A stretch of 64,000 nucleotides of DNA, taken from contig NZ_JAPDPD010000023.1 in NCBI RefSeq assembly GCF_026283965.1, forward strand, positions 20,210-84,209, read 5' to 3'. Shown here in pieces: positions 7,260 through 17,600 of this stretch. The DNA is from Dyella subtropica. GTDB taxonomy: Bacteria; Pseudomonadota; Gammaproteobacteria; Xanthomonadales; Rhodanobacteraceae. Each line of letters opens with the position of its first letter. Position 1 is the first letter of the stretch. Under the pieces are notes generated by a model. That model had not been told where the DNA came from and ran no database searches. It saw nothing but the letters and a program-made list of their open reading frames with translations. A program made the position numbers and the translations under genes.

Positions 7260-9574
7260 TCTCGGATAGGTGCGGTAGAGGCCGGCGCTGGCGCGCTGTC
7301 GCCGAACCAGTTTTGTACACGCTGCCAGAAGCAGCCTTCAGCATCCTGCGCAAGGGTACCGGCAACTATCGGCAATTGGCGCGCGCCTTCGCAAGATGGG
7401 TCGGTGCGCTTGCCAGTGGCTGGGCTGATCCAGGCCAGTTCCAACCCTTCGCCCGGCGCAGCGGACAGCGGACGCGTCGGCAGCTTGCGGAACGTTTCCT
7501 GCCACGCGCGCAAACTACCGGTGGCGCCGTAGAGGCCGCTCGGCTTGTTGTCGTCGCGGCCCATCCAGAACACCGCCAGATGGTCGCCGGTGAAGCCGGC
7601 GAACCAGCTGTCGCGCATATCGTTACTGGTACCGGTCTTGCCGGCGACATTGAGATTGCCGAGGGTCTTGCCGATCGCCGCCGCCGTACCCGAACGCACC
7701 ACCTGCTGCATCGCCCACGTCACCTGCCGCACAGCGAGCTGATACTCGCCATTGCCAGTCTTCACTTCATAACGCTTGATGGTTTTACCCTTGTCGTCGA
7801 CCACGCCGCGAACCGCTACCAGGGGCAGCGCATGGCCATCAGCGGCGATGTACTGGTACAGCTGCGCCACCTGCAGCGGCGCCAGTCCCTGGGCACCGAG
7901 CAGCAGCGATGGGCTGGGATTGATGTCGGTCAGCCCGAAGGATTCCAGGAAGGACTTGATCCTCGGCACGCCCACTTCGAGACCGAGGTGGATGGTCGCC
8001 AGGTTCCAGGAGTGCACCAGCGCATCGACCATCGGCACCTGGCCGTGCACGTCGCCCTCGTCGTTCTTCGGCGTCCACTGCGTGCCATCGGGCTGACGCA
8101 TGCTGACCGGCGTGTCGTCCACCGGTGTGCCCAGGTTCCAACGCTCGGGCTGCGCCAACGCCACCAGGTAAACCAGCGGCTTGATCAATGAGCCGATCGA
8201 GCGGCGCGCATCCATCGCGCGGTTGAAACCCTGGTCGCCCGGGTCCTTGCTGCCGACCACGGCAAGCACGCTGCCGGTCTGCACGTCGGTGACCACGGCG
8301 GCCGCCTGCGCTGCATCGCCACGCTTGCCCAGAGCCTTCATGGCGGTGGTGATGCCCTCCTCGGCATACAACTGCGCGGCCGGATCGAGCGTGGTGAAGA
8401 CGCTGAGGTTGCCGGCGCTGAGCGTCGCATCGTCGAAGTCGTTGATGATCTGCGCACGCACCAGCTGCATGAAGGCCGGGAACCGGTTGTGCGGCAGCTG
8501 ACCGTTGCTGACGATGCCCAGCGGCGTCGCTGCCGCGGTCTTGGCATCCGCCGCACTGATCAGACCGGTGCTGGCGAACTGATCGAGCACCAGGTTACGG
8601 CGCGACAGCGCGCGGTCCGGATAGCGGCGCGGGTCGTAATAGCTCGGCCCCTTCACCATGCCGATCAGCAAGGCCATTTCCTGCGGACGCAGGTCTTCCA
8701 TGCGCCGGCCGAAATAGAACTCCGATGCCGCGGCAAAACCATGCACGGCCTGGCTGCCCTGCTGGCCGAGGAACACCTGGTTGACGTAGGCCTCGAGAAT
8801 GCGACCCTTGTCGTAGTGCGCCTCGATCAGGATCGACATCAGCGCTTCGTTGAATTTGCGCGTGTAGTTCTGATCGCGATCCAGGAACAGGTTGCGCACC
8901 AGCTGCTGGGTCAGGGTGGAGCCGCCCTGCACGGTGTGGCCCGCACGCAGGTTGGCGAACGAGGCGCGCATGATGGCGAGGAAATCGATGCCGATGTGAT
9001 GCTTGAAGTCGCGGTCTTCCACCGACTGCAAACCGGCGATGAGCAGCGGCGGCACGTCGGCCAGGCGCACGATGCGGCGCTCTTCCTGCTGCGCGCCATA
9101 CAAGGTGGCGATACGTGCCGGGTCCAGGTGCGCCCCCTTGACGGCCTTGTCGCTGGCGACATCCTTTACCGCCGTCACCTGCCCCTTGGCCAGCGACACG
9201 CGGACGCGCTTGGGCAGCTCGCCGCCATCCGGGCCGGCATAGCCGCGCGAGGAGATGACGTAGTTGGAGCCGTCCTTCGCCCAGCTGCCAGCGACCTGGC
9301 CACGGCCGTCGTTGCTGTAGCCGGAAAACGTCAGCTCCAGTTCCAGCGCAGCCGGGGTCATCGGCTGGCCCGGCTCCAGGGCCAGCGGGCGGGCGTAGAT
9401 ACGCGTGGGCACCGCGAAGACCAGGTCGTTGAAGCGATCCTGCACCCGCTTGTTCAGCACCAGCGTGTACGGCAACACGAAACCGAACAACAGCCCCATG
9501 CAGATCCAGAACGGAATGCGCACCCAGGGCCAGGCGGCGCTTGCGATAGAGCGGAGTCGGGTCAAAAAGGCCAA
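7256..9574 (-). CDS. mrcB: Bifunctional penicillin-binding protein 1b
   Basis: 772 residues. A short cytoplasmic tail is followed by one membrane anchor (about 20-42), a UB2H-like region, a GT51 glycosyltransferase with catalytic Glu in SVEDRDF (E186) and QGGSTLTQQL, then a transpeptidase with GSLIKP (nucleophile S462), SWN and KTGT. It polymerises lipid II and cross-links peptidoglycan in the periplasm. The start is TTG at 9574: no ATG lies upstream in frame, and the next Met is inside the membrane helix. It is followed by the overlapping TPR lipoprotein gene. Confidence 0.95.
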   Translation of the reverse strand: MAFLTRLRSIASAAWPWVRIPFWICMGLLFGFVLPYTLVLNKRVQDRFNDLVFAVPTRIYARPLALEPGQPMTPAALELELTFSGYSNDGRGQVAGSWAKDGSNYVISSRGYAGPDGGELPKRVRVSLAKGQVTAVKDVASDKAVKGAHLDPARIATLYGAQQEERRIVRLADVPPLLIAGLQSVEDRDFKHHIGIDFLAIMRASFANLRAGHTVQGGSTLTQQLVRNLFLDRDQNYTRKFNEALMSILIEAHYDKGRILEAYVNQVFLGQQGSQAVHGFAAASEFYFGRRMEDLRPQEMALLIGMVKGPSYYDPRRYPDRALSRRNLVLDQFASTGLISAADAKTAAATPLGIVSNGQLPHNRFPAFMQLVRAQIINDFDDATLSAGNLSVFTTLDPAAQLYAEEGITTAMKALGKRGDAAQAAAVVTDVQTGSVLAVVGSKDPGDQGFNRAMDARRSIGSLIKPLVYLVALAQPERWNLGTPVDDTPVSMRQPDGTQWTPKNDEGDVHGQVPMVDALVHSWNLATIHLGLEVGVPRIKSFLESFGLTDINPSPSLLLGAQGLAPLQVAQLYQYIAADGHALPLVAVRGVVDDKGKTIKRYEVKTGNGEYQLAVRQVTWAMQQVVRSGTAAAIGKTLGNLNVAGKTGTSNDMRDSWFAGFTGDHLAVFWMGRDDNKPSGLYGATGSLRAWQETFRKLPTRPLSAAPGEGLELAWISPATGKRTDPSCEGARQLPIVAGTLAQDAEGCFWQRVQNWFGDSAPAPASTAPIRD

Positions 9575-9696
9575 CGGGGAGGAATCCTGGGCGATAAGGC
9601 AGCGATCATAGGGCCTGCTTCCCGGCGGGCATATGAATGCGGGCCATTATTTGGGGCGGAAATGGGGCGACCAGGCAGCGATTTGGTGGAATTTAC

Positions 9697-10539
9697 TCAG
9701 TTTTTGCCCATGCCCCAGCACGCCGCATCCGGCCGGAACGGGCGTGGCGATACACCCAACACCCGCTGCAAGTCACCGTTGTCGGCGATCAGGTCGCCTT
9801 CCAGCCGGCTGAGCGGGCCGCGCAGACGCGGCACGCCATGTCGCCCCAGACGAAGCAGCCAGGCCGGCAAGGGGATAGGCAGCGTCGCCATCGGCAGGCT
9901 CCGGCGCACGCGCGCAAACATCTCGCCCGCCGGCAATCGCTCGCCGCCACCGATGGGGAGAATCCTGCCCGATGCATCCGGCGTGACAAGCGCCGTCAAC
10001 ACTGCTTGCGCGATGTCGTCGGCATGGACCGGTTGGCGCATGCCACTGCCAGCCGGCAACGGGAATACGTGAGTGCGACTTGCCCGCCGTGCGATCGGCG
10101 TCAGGCTCTTGTCGAGTCCGGCGCCGTAAACCAGGGTGGGTCGAAAGACCGTCCAGGCATAGCCACGACGCTCGCATGCTGCCGCCAGGGCGGCTTCGCC
10201 GTCGCGCAGGTGCTGCGAGATCGCGCGTTCGGCGGGCACTTCGGAGTTCCGCTTGGTCTCGGCGCTCATGGAACTGGTGGCAATCACACGCGGCGAGCCG
10301 TCGATCTCGGTCTGGGCGAGCCAGTCGGCAAGCCCCTGTAACGGTCCGAAACTGATAATTGCTGAAAGCGGCCCAAGCGAAGGAACGCTATGCGGCAGAT
10401 TGCCTTGCAGCCAAGTCACGCCATCCTGCGCGGGCCGCACATGGCGGCTGAGCGCAAACACGGTATCGCCTCGCGCGCGCAGGCGCGGCAGCAGGAAATA
10501 GCCGATCTGGCTGCTGGCGCCGAAGACAAGAACGTTCAT
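9697..10539 (-). CDS. NAD(P)-dependent epimerase/dehydratase-like protein
   Basis: 280 residues of extended/atypical SDR type. The N-terminal nucleotide-binding motif is VFGASSQIG (usually GxxGxxG, here GASSQIG). A TSSMSAE stretch and a later RPTLVYGAGLD follow the NAD-dependent epimerase pattern with YG in place of the usual YxxxK region. It probably binds NAD(P) and acts on a sugar nucleotide or quinone-like ligand; the substrate is unknown. It is 14 bases downstream of the TPR membrane protein gene and is likely co-transcribed with it. Confidence 0.8.
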   Translation of the reverse strand: MNVLVFGASSQIGYFLLPRLRARGDTVFALSRHVRPAQDGVTWLQGNLPHSVPSLGPLSAIISFGPLQGLADWLAQTEIDGSPRVIATSSMSAETKRNSEVPAERAISQHLRDGEAALAAACERRGYAWTVFRPTLVYGAGLDKSLTPIARRASRTHVFPLPAGSGMRQPVHADDIAQAVLTALVTPDASGRILPIGGGERLPAGEMFARVRRSLPMATLPIPLPAWLLRLGRHGVPRLRGPLSRLEGDLIADNGDLQRVLGVSPRPFRPDAACWGMGKN

Positions 10540-10553
10540 GACGACATCCCGAC

Positions 10554-12263
10554 TCAGCCGCCGGCCTGGAGGCGGGCAGCAATCGTGGAGAGGCGCGGAT
10601 TATCGGGGGACAGCTTGCGGGCGCGATCCAGGGCTTGCGCCGCACCCGCACGATCGCCGCGAGCCAGCTGCTGCTCGGCCTGATCCATCCACGCGCCGGC
10701 CAGACGCTGGCGTAGTTCCGCTTGCCCGGCTTCGCCCGGTGCGAGATCGCTCAGGTCGGACAGACGCTCCCCCGCTTGAGCGAGGTTGCCGTTGGCCAGC
10801 GCCTGATTGAATTGGCGGGCCACCTGTGAAGGCAGGTCCTGCAGTCCACGGCGCGCAACCTCGTTGTTGCCGTCGATCGCCAGCGCGCCGCGATACAGGT
10901 CATACGCGCTTTCGCCCGGCGGCAACATGATGTCGCCGCGATGCGCCGCAGCGTCCGCACGCTGGATCAGCCGAGCGAGCTCGGCGCTCTGTTGCGGCGT
11001 CAGTGTCTCCGGGGTTGCCTCGGCCACCGGCGCTTCGCCTGCCGGGGTGCGCTTGCCCGCCTCCGCGTGCTTGCTTACGTCGGCGAGATGCGCGCGTGCC
11101 GCCACCAGTTCAGCCGATTTGGGCGCCAACTCACCGGCCTGGTCGAGCAGCTGGCCGGCCTGCGCGTTGTCCCCGCTATCCAGCGCCGCATTGGACTGCA
11201 CGATCAACGCCTGCGCCACCTGCCCCAGCCCGGCTTTCGCTTCGGCGTTGTCGGGGTCGATGGCGAGTGCCGCCTTGAAGTGGGCGAGCGCCGTGTCGTC
11301 GCCGGCCCCGGCCATATGGCCGGCGCGCAACGCGTCCTGACCTTTCTTGAGTGCATCGGCCAACTCGCCGTCGTTGGCTTTTCGATCCTGTACCAGCGCG
11401 GCGCGCAACGAAGGCAGCTCGCCGTAGTTCGGCAACAAAGCCGCAAGGCGATCGACGCTGGCGCTTGCCGCGGCGCGATCACCCCCTTCAATGGCCTTGC
11501 GCGCCTGGGCGGCCAGCGCGTCGCCCACCTTGTCCAGGCCGTGCGTCGCCACGGCATTGCCGGGATCGGCCGCCAGCACGCGCTTATATAGATTGCCGGC
11601 TTCTTCCGGCTTGCCGTCAGCCATGGCCTGCTGCGCCTGGTCGACTAGCGCACCCGTTTGTACGCTGGCGCCGCGTGCCTTGCCGATGAGCTGGGCAAGG
11701 CGATCCACATCGCTACCGCCGCCGAGCAATTCGCGGGCGGTATTCATGGCTTGCTCGGCCTGGTCGAGCTGGCCGGCGGCAAGCGCCGCGTCGGCGTGCG
11801 CCACTTCAGCCAGACCCACCTTGCGCAGGCCGTCGCGGGCGCGATCGTTGTCCGGCTCCAGCGCCCGCGCGGCCTCGAACAGTTCGCGCGCACTGCTGCC
11901 GTCCGTGCCTTCCAGGCGTCCATTCTGCAAAGCCTGTTCGGCGCGGCCGAGCACATCATTGAGTTCGGTATTGGGTACCAGGCCGCGCAGGCGGTCCTGC
12001 TGCAGCCAGAACGTAACGCCAAGACCGAGCACCAGCAGCAGGAGCAGCGGCCACAGCCAGCCACGCTTGCTGGAGGACCGACGCGAGCGCGGCGCAGTCG
12101 GCGGCACCGGACGGCGGCGCTCGGGGTCCAAGGTGACCTTGGGCAGTTCGTCATTCGGGCTCGACGGCGCAGGCACCGGCTCGTCCAGACGATCGATATC
12201 GCCCAGAGTCGGTTCCATGCGCCCTTGTGGGCCTTGTTCGTGCTGGTCTTTGCGTCCGTTCAT
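10554..12263 (-). CDS. Membrane-anchored TPR-repeat protein
   Basis: 569 residues. A charged, proline-rich cytoplasmic N-terminus (1-65) precedes a single membrane helix WLWPLLLLLVLGLGVTFWL at about 69-87. The remainder is a run of TPR-like helical repeats rich in Ala, Asp and Gln, ending SPDNPRLSTIAARLQAGG, predicted to be periplasmic. There is no catalytic motif. Such proteins serve as assembly scaffolds. It lies 74 bases downstream of relA and just upstream of the epimerase gene on the same strand. Function not recognised. Confidence 0.75.
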   Translation of the reverse strand: MNGRKDQHEQGPQGRMEPTLGDIDRLDEPVPAPSSPNDELPKVTLDPERRRPVPPTAPRSRRSSSKRGWLWPLLLLLVLGLGVTFWLQQDRLRGLVPNTELNDVLGRAEQALQNGRLEGTDGSSARELFEAARALEPDNDRARDGLRKVGLAEVAHADAALAAGQLDQAEQAMNTARELLGGGSDVDRLAQLIGKARGASVQTGALVDQAQQAMADGKPEEAGNLYKRVLAADPGNAVATHGLDKVGDALAAQARKAIEGGDRAAASASVDRLAALLPNYGELPSLRAALVQDRKANDGELADALKKGQDALRAGHMAGAGDDTALAHFKAALAIDPDNAEAKAGLGQVAQALIVQSNAALDSGDNAQAGQLLDQAGELAPKSAELVAARAHLADVSKHAEAGKRTPAGEAPVAEATPETLTPQQSAELARLIQRADAAAHRGDIMLPPGESAYDLYRGALAIDGNNEVARRGLQDLPSQVARQFNQALANGNLAQAGERLSDLSDLAPGEAGQAELRQRLAGAWMDQAEQQLARGDRAGAAQALDRARKLSPDNPRLSTIAARLQAGG

Positions 12264-12337
12264 GGTCTACACAATGGCCTCAACCGAGGCAGCTTAGCAT
12301 CGCACCGCAGCCGCCCCCGCCTCGAAAAGACCTGCGT

Positions 12338-14506
12338 TCAGCTGCCGCTGACGCGCCTGGCTTCCACCACGTTGGGCAACGCCACCAAGCGTCCCAGCAG
12401 AGTGGACAGCTGTTCGTAATCGCGCACGCGAAGAGTGAAGCGCATCTCCACCTCGCCGGTACGGGTGAATACCCGGCTGGACGAGGCAATGATGTGCGTG
12501 CCCGAGTTGCTGATGACGCTGGTGACGTCCTTCTGCAAGCCCTTACGGTCGTAACCGTGCAGCTCGACGTCCACCTCGTAGGCTTGCGCGGCGGCCTTGC
12601 CCCACTCCACCTCGATCACGCGATCCGGATCGCGCTTGGCCAGTCGCGCCAGGCTGGTGCAGTCGGCGCGATGTACCGACACCCCGCGGCCGCGCGTCAC
12701 GAAACCCCGCACGACATCGCCGGGCAACGGTTGGCAGCAGCGCGCCAGCGTGGTCAGCAGGTTGCCTACGCCCTCGATGCTCAGCGCGCTGTGGTCCAGC
12801 GTGGTGTGACGCGACGCCACCGGCAGCGCCGACTGCGTCATATCGGTCAGCGGCGCTTCCGTTTCTTGCAGCGCGCGTGCGATCTGGCCCGGGGTGATTT
12901 CACCCAGGGCCAGCGACACCAGCACGTCATCCAGCTGTTTGACGTGGAAATGCGCAGGCAGCTTGCCGATGTCGGCGGACGGCAGGGCGAGACGCCTGAG
13001 TTCGCGCTCGAACATCGTGCGCCCCGCGGCGAGGTTGGCATCGTGCGCGCTGCGGCGGAACCAGTTGCGTACCTTCTCCCTGGCGCGCGAGGTATGGAGG
13101 TAGCCGTGGTGCGCCGAAAGCCAGTCGCGGCTCGGCTCGGCCGTCTTGGCGGTGAGTATCTCGATACGGTCGCCGCTGTGCGGCTGGAACGTCAGCGGCA
13201 CGATGCGGCCGTTGACCTTGGCGCCGCGGCAACGGTGCCCCACCTCAGTGTGCACATGATAGGCAAAGTCGAGCACAGTGGCGCCGCGCGGCAGGTCCAC
13301 CACCTCACCCTTGGGGGTGAGCACGTAGACGCGGTCTTCCATCAGCTCGGTGTGCAGCTCGGCGGCGAGATCGCCCTCGCTGCCTTCCGTCTTGGGTTCG
13401 AGCAAGCGCCGCATCCAGGCGATCTTGGCTTCGAACTCACTGTCGCCGCTGCCGCCTTCCTTGTAGCGCCAGTGCGCGGCCACGCCCAATTCGTTGATGC
13501 GATGCATCTCGTGGGTGCGGATCTGCACTTCCAGCGTCTTGCCGTGCGGGCCAATCACCGCGGTGTGCAGCGAGCGGTAGTCGTTGCCCTTGGGGCGCGC
13601 AATGTAGTCGTCGAACTCGCCCGGCAGATGCGGCCACAGCGAGTGCACCACACCGAGTGCGCCGTAGCAGTCGCCTACGCTGTCCACCAGTACGCGTATC
13701 GCGCGGATGTCGTACAGGTCGGAGAACTCCAGCTCCTTGCGCTGCATCTTTTTCCAGATGGAATAGATGTGCTTGGGCCGGCCGGCCAGGTCGGCGCGGA
13801 TGCCGGCGGCGTCCAGCGAACGCTTCAGTTCGGCCAGCGACTCGCGGATGAACACCTCGCGGTCGGTACGGCGCTCGTCGAGCAGGCGGGCGATGCGGCG
13901 ATAGGTGTCCGGCTGCAAGTAGCGGAAGGCCAGGTCTTCCAGCTCCCACTTCAACTGCCAGATACCGAGACGGTTGGCGAGCGGCGCATGAATGTCGCGG
14001 GTCAGCCGCGCCACTTCCTGACGCTCGGACTCCGCCAACGCGCTGGCGGTGCGCATACGCGCCAGCTGCCGCGCCAATAGAATGAACACCACGCGCAGAT
14101 CGCGAATGATCGCCAGCAGCAGGCGGCGCAAACCTTCCGCGCCGCTTTCCGGAGCTTGCTGCGCGTGCAGCGCCCAGACTTTTTCAGCTGCCAGCTGGCC
14201 GGACACCAGGCGCTGCAACTCCGTCGGCATATGCGATTCACGCTCGGACCACAGCGCCGGATCGACGCGCGCCAGTTCGAACCACAAGGCAGCGGCTTGG
14301 GTCTGCGCATCGCAACCGAGCATGCCCAGCAAGTCGAGTACATCCGCGCACTCCGCCTCGTGCACCGAACGCTGCGCACAAGCCTCCAGAGCCTGGGCGA
14401 GCAGCGGCGACACCGTGCCCGCGCGGCTGTGCCACAGGGCCAAGCTGGATTCAGTAGTGGGGGCGGGTTGAACCACGAAGGCTTCCATCCTCAACAATGC
14501 AGTCAT
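12338..14506 (-). CDS. relA: GTP pyrophosphokinase (RelA, monofunctional (p)ppGpp synthetase)
   Basis: 722 residues from the ATG at 14506. The pseudo-hydrolase region has lost the HD metal motif. The synthetase domain has EFDD at 297-300, the acidic ExDD signature of monofunctional RelA rather than the RxKD of bifunctional SpoT enzymes, followed by PKGNDYRSLHT. TGS (VYVLTPKGEVVDLPRG) and C-terminal ACT domains follow. It binds ribosomes with uncharged tRNA and makes pppGpp from GTP and ATP. A longer frame to 14551 exists but its first codons fall inside a REPIN, so I prefer 14506; M7 (14488) is another option. Confidence 0.93.
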   Translation of the reverse strand: MTALLRMEAFVVQPAPTTESSLALWHSRAGTVSPLLAQALEACAQRSVHEAECADVLDLLGMLGCDAQTQAAALWFELARVDPALWSERESHMPTELQRLVSGQLAAEKVWALHAQQAPESGAEGLRRLLLAIIRDLRVVFILLARQLARMRTASALAESERQEVARLTRDIHAPLANRLGIWQLKWELEDLAFRYLQPDTYRRIARLLDERRTDREVFIRESLAELKRSLDAAGIRADLAGRPKHIYSIWKKMQRKELEFSDLYDIRAIRVLVDSVGDCYGALGVVHSLWPHLPGEFDDYIARPKGNDYRSLHTAVIGPHGKTLEVQIRTHEMHRINELGVAAHWRYKEGGSGDSEFEAKIAWMRRLLEPKTEGSEGDLAAELHTELMEDRVYVLTPKGEVVDLPRGATVLDFAYHVHTEVGHRCRGAKVNGRIVPLTFQPHSGDRIEILTAKTAEPSRDWLSAHHGYLHTSRAREKVRNWFRRSAHDANLAAGRTMFERELRRLALPSADIGKLPAHFHVKQLDDVLVSLALGEITPGQIARALQETEAPLTDMTQSALPVASRHTTLDHSALSIEGVGNLLTTLARCCQPLPGDVVRGFVTRGRGVSVHRADCTSLARLAKRDPDRVIEVEWGKAAAQAYEVDVELHGYDRKGLQKDVTSVISNSGTHIIASSSRVFTRTGEVEMRFTLRVRDYEQLSTLLGRLVALPNVVEARRVSGS

Positions 14507-14538
14507 TCTAGTACCGCGAAGGGTGCCGCTCGCGCTGT

Positions 14539-14650
14539 TGTAGGAGCGCACCCTGTGCGCGAAAGCTCCGCGAAGCGGAGCCTGTTTTGTTCTGCGCCGG
14601 GTAAAACGCGGCCCTTGCGGGCCGCATCGCGCACAGGGTGCGCTCCTACA
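14539..14650. repeat. REPIN-like inverted doublet, copy 1
   Basis: Two inverted 24-bp REP units (14539-14562 and 14627-14650) begin with TGTAGGAGCGCACC and are perfect reverse complements. Between them are two more hairpins, CTCCGCGAAGCGGAG and GCGGCCCTTGCGGGCCGC. The element fills the hrpA-relA gap and its right end contains the TAG stop codon of hrpA. Related copies are at 50075 and 60804. REP doublets of this GTAGGAGCG type are known in Pseudomonas and Xanthomonadales and are moved by RAYT transposases; no RAYT gene is in the window. Confidence 0.85.
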
Positions 14651-17600
14651 GAAGCGCCTCGAGCGCTTTCGCCAATCGCTTCGCCGAGACCGGCTCGGCT
14701 GTTTTCAATTCCTGGGCGAACAGGGACACGCGCCATTCCTCGATCAGCCAGCGCAGCTCCGCCAACGCCGCCGGATCCGTGCCTGCGGCACGATGTTTGA
14801 GGTACTCGCGCCAATACGGCAGCACCTGCAGCATGCGCTGCTGATCCTTGGATGGATCCTGCCGCAGGCGTTCCGCGCGCAGGCGCATGGCTTTCAGATA
14901 GCGCGGAAAATGCGTGAGTCGTGACGTCGGCAGCTCGCGCAGAAAACCGGACGTGAGCAGGCCATCGAGCTGCTCGCGCAGATCGTCGTAGCTGGCACGG
15001 GCGAAGCCGATCAACGGCGGCTCCAGCCACGGCTTCAACTCGGCTTGCGCCTCGATGGCCGGCTCAGCCAGCTTCAATCGCTCCACCGCGGCGGCGAACA
15101 GTTCGCGCGCGGCTTGCGTACGCAGGGCTTCAAAGGCACCTGCTGTACGCACGTGGAGATCGTAGCGCTCGATCAGATCGGCGAACCCGCCTTCGATCAG
15201 ATCTTCGCGCAGACCATCCACGCCACCTAGGGGAGCGTACTTCAGCGCCAGCGGATTGCTGATCGGCAAGCGGCGGCGCGCCTGCTTCATGTCGGTGGCG
15301 ATGGCATTGCGCAGCAGCCGCACCACGCCAAGGCGATGCGCTTCGCGCGCTTCGTCGCTGCGCTCGAATACACGCAACGCCACCGCCTCGCCCAGATCGA
15401 CCAGGGCGGGGAAAGCCATCAGGCCGCCTTCGGAACGCACCTGGGCCGGGATGTCCTCGAAGTCCCAGCTGGTGACATCCTCGCGGGTGAGTTCGATATC
15501 GGTCTTTCGCGAGAAGGCTTCGCGCGCCTGACCTTCCCATTGGCCGCGCAACGCGGCGAGATCGCGGCCCGCGGCAAGCGTGCGACCGCTCTCGTCATGC
15601 AGTCGATAGCGCATCGCAAAGTGCGGCGGCAAGGCAGTCGCATCGAACTCGTGCGGGCCAATGTCCACACCCGTGGTCCGTTTGAGGAATGCGGCGAGCG
15701 ATTTGGTCAGCTGCTCATCGCGCGGTGCTTCCGCTTCGACGAAAGCTCGCGCGAAATCCGGCGCCGGCACGAAGTTGCGACGCAAGGGCTTGGGCAGGCT
15801 ACGGATCAATTCGGCGATTTTTTCACTGAGCAGCCCCGGCACCAGCCACTCGCAGCGCGCCGCTGGCAGCGCGTTCAACATCGCCAGCGGCAGGTGCAGC
15901 GTCACGCCGTCAGCCTCATCGCCAGGTACGAAGCGATATTCCAAGCGATAACGTTTTGGCGGCATCTCCATCGCCGCCGGAAACGCCTTGGGGTCCAGCC
16001 CCGCGCCGCCAGCCATCACGTCGTCGATCGACCAGCGCAACGCGGCCTGTTCGGCCGGTCGCGCCCGGCTATACCAGGCATCCAGCGCACGGCTGCTGGC
16101 GATGTCCTGCGGCAGCTTGCCCTCGAAGAAACCGGCCAGCTCGTCTTCGTGACGGATCAGGCCTTCGCGACGCTGCTTGGCCTCGATGCCGTGCGCATCC
16201 TCCAGCACACGCTGATTGGCGCGCACAAAATCCGCTCGGGCATCGATATCGCAGCGCGCGAGGGCTTCTCGAACGAATATCTCATGAGCCAGCACCGGGT
16301 CCTGCTGCTGGAATGTCACGGGACGGCGCTCGACCAAGGTCAGACCGAACAGACTCACCTGCTCGTAAGCCACCACCGTCCCGCGCTTGCGCGACCAATG
16401 CGCATCGCGACAAGCCGAACGCAGCAGATGCGCCGCCTGTTGCTCGACCCATAGCGGTTCGATGCGGGCGCACATCATGCCCCACACCTTGCCGCCGACA
16501 TCGAGGATCTGCGAGGCGAAGAGCCAGTTGGGTGGCACCTTCGCCAAGGCCGAACCGGGGAATACCTGGAAGCGGCGTTCGCGCGTGCTGCGGTAGATGC
16601 CCTTTTCGTCCTTATGACCGACTTGGGTGGGTAAACCCGCCAGCAAGCTGCGGTGGACGGATTCGTACGAACGCTCTGCTTCATCACTCCCTCTCCCCTC
16701 TGGGGAGAGGGTTGGGGTGAGGGGCGGGTGCTCGCGGGAAGCTCGCCTATCTCGGCCTTTCTTTGCCGGCGTTGTCGCGCTGCGGGAGGGTTGTCGCGAG
16801 GTTGCCCCCTCATCCCGACCTTCTCCCCGAAGGGGAGAAGGAGAAAGGGTATGGGCTCCCCGAGGGGGAGAAGGAGAAGTGAAGGTCCAACCCAGCTCCT
16901 GCACCACCAGCAACAACTGCCGATGTAATTCACGCCATTCGCGCATACGCATAAAACTAAGGAAGTGCCGCGAACACCAGTCGCGCAGCTTCGACTGCGT
17001 CAGCTCCTCGTGCGCCTTGCCGTACTCGCGCCACAAGTTCAGCACGCCCACGAAATCCGACTTCGGATCGGCAAACGCCGCATGCGCCGCATCCGCCTGC
17101 TGGCGCGCGTCGGCGGGGCGCTCGCGCGGGTCCTGGATGCTGAGGAAGGACACGATCGTCAACAGCTCGCGCAGACTGTGCAGCTTCTCGGCTTCCACCA
17201 GCATGCGTGCCAGCTGCACATCGATCGGCAACCTCGCCAAGATGCGGCCGATGCCCGTGAGCCTGCGTTGCTCATCAATGGCGGAGATCTCGGCGAGGCG
17301 ACGATAGCCGTCAGCCACCACACGCGGATCGGGCGCCTCCAGGAACGGAAACTCGTCCACTTCGCCCAACTGCAGCGACAGCATGCGCAGAATCACATTG
17401 GCTAGCGAGGAGCGCAGCAGTTCCGGATCGGTATACGCCGCGCGGCTGGTGAAATCGGCTTCGTCGTACAGGCGATAACAGATGCCTGGACCAACACGAC
17501 CGCAGCGACCTTTGCGCTGATCGGCAGCCGCCTGCGACACCGGCTCCACATGCAGGCGCTCCAGCTGGCTGCGCTGGCTATAGCGCTTCACGCGCGCGCT

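Noticed and set aside
14507..14551. Upstream extension of relA to 14551
   Set aside because: Its first codons lie in a REPIN; the ATG at 14506 is outside the repeat and gives a normal RelA N-terminus.
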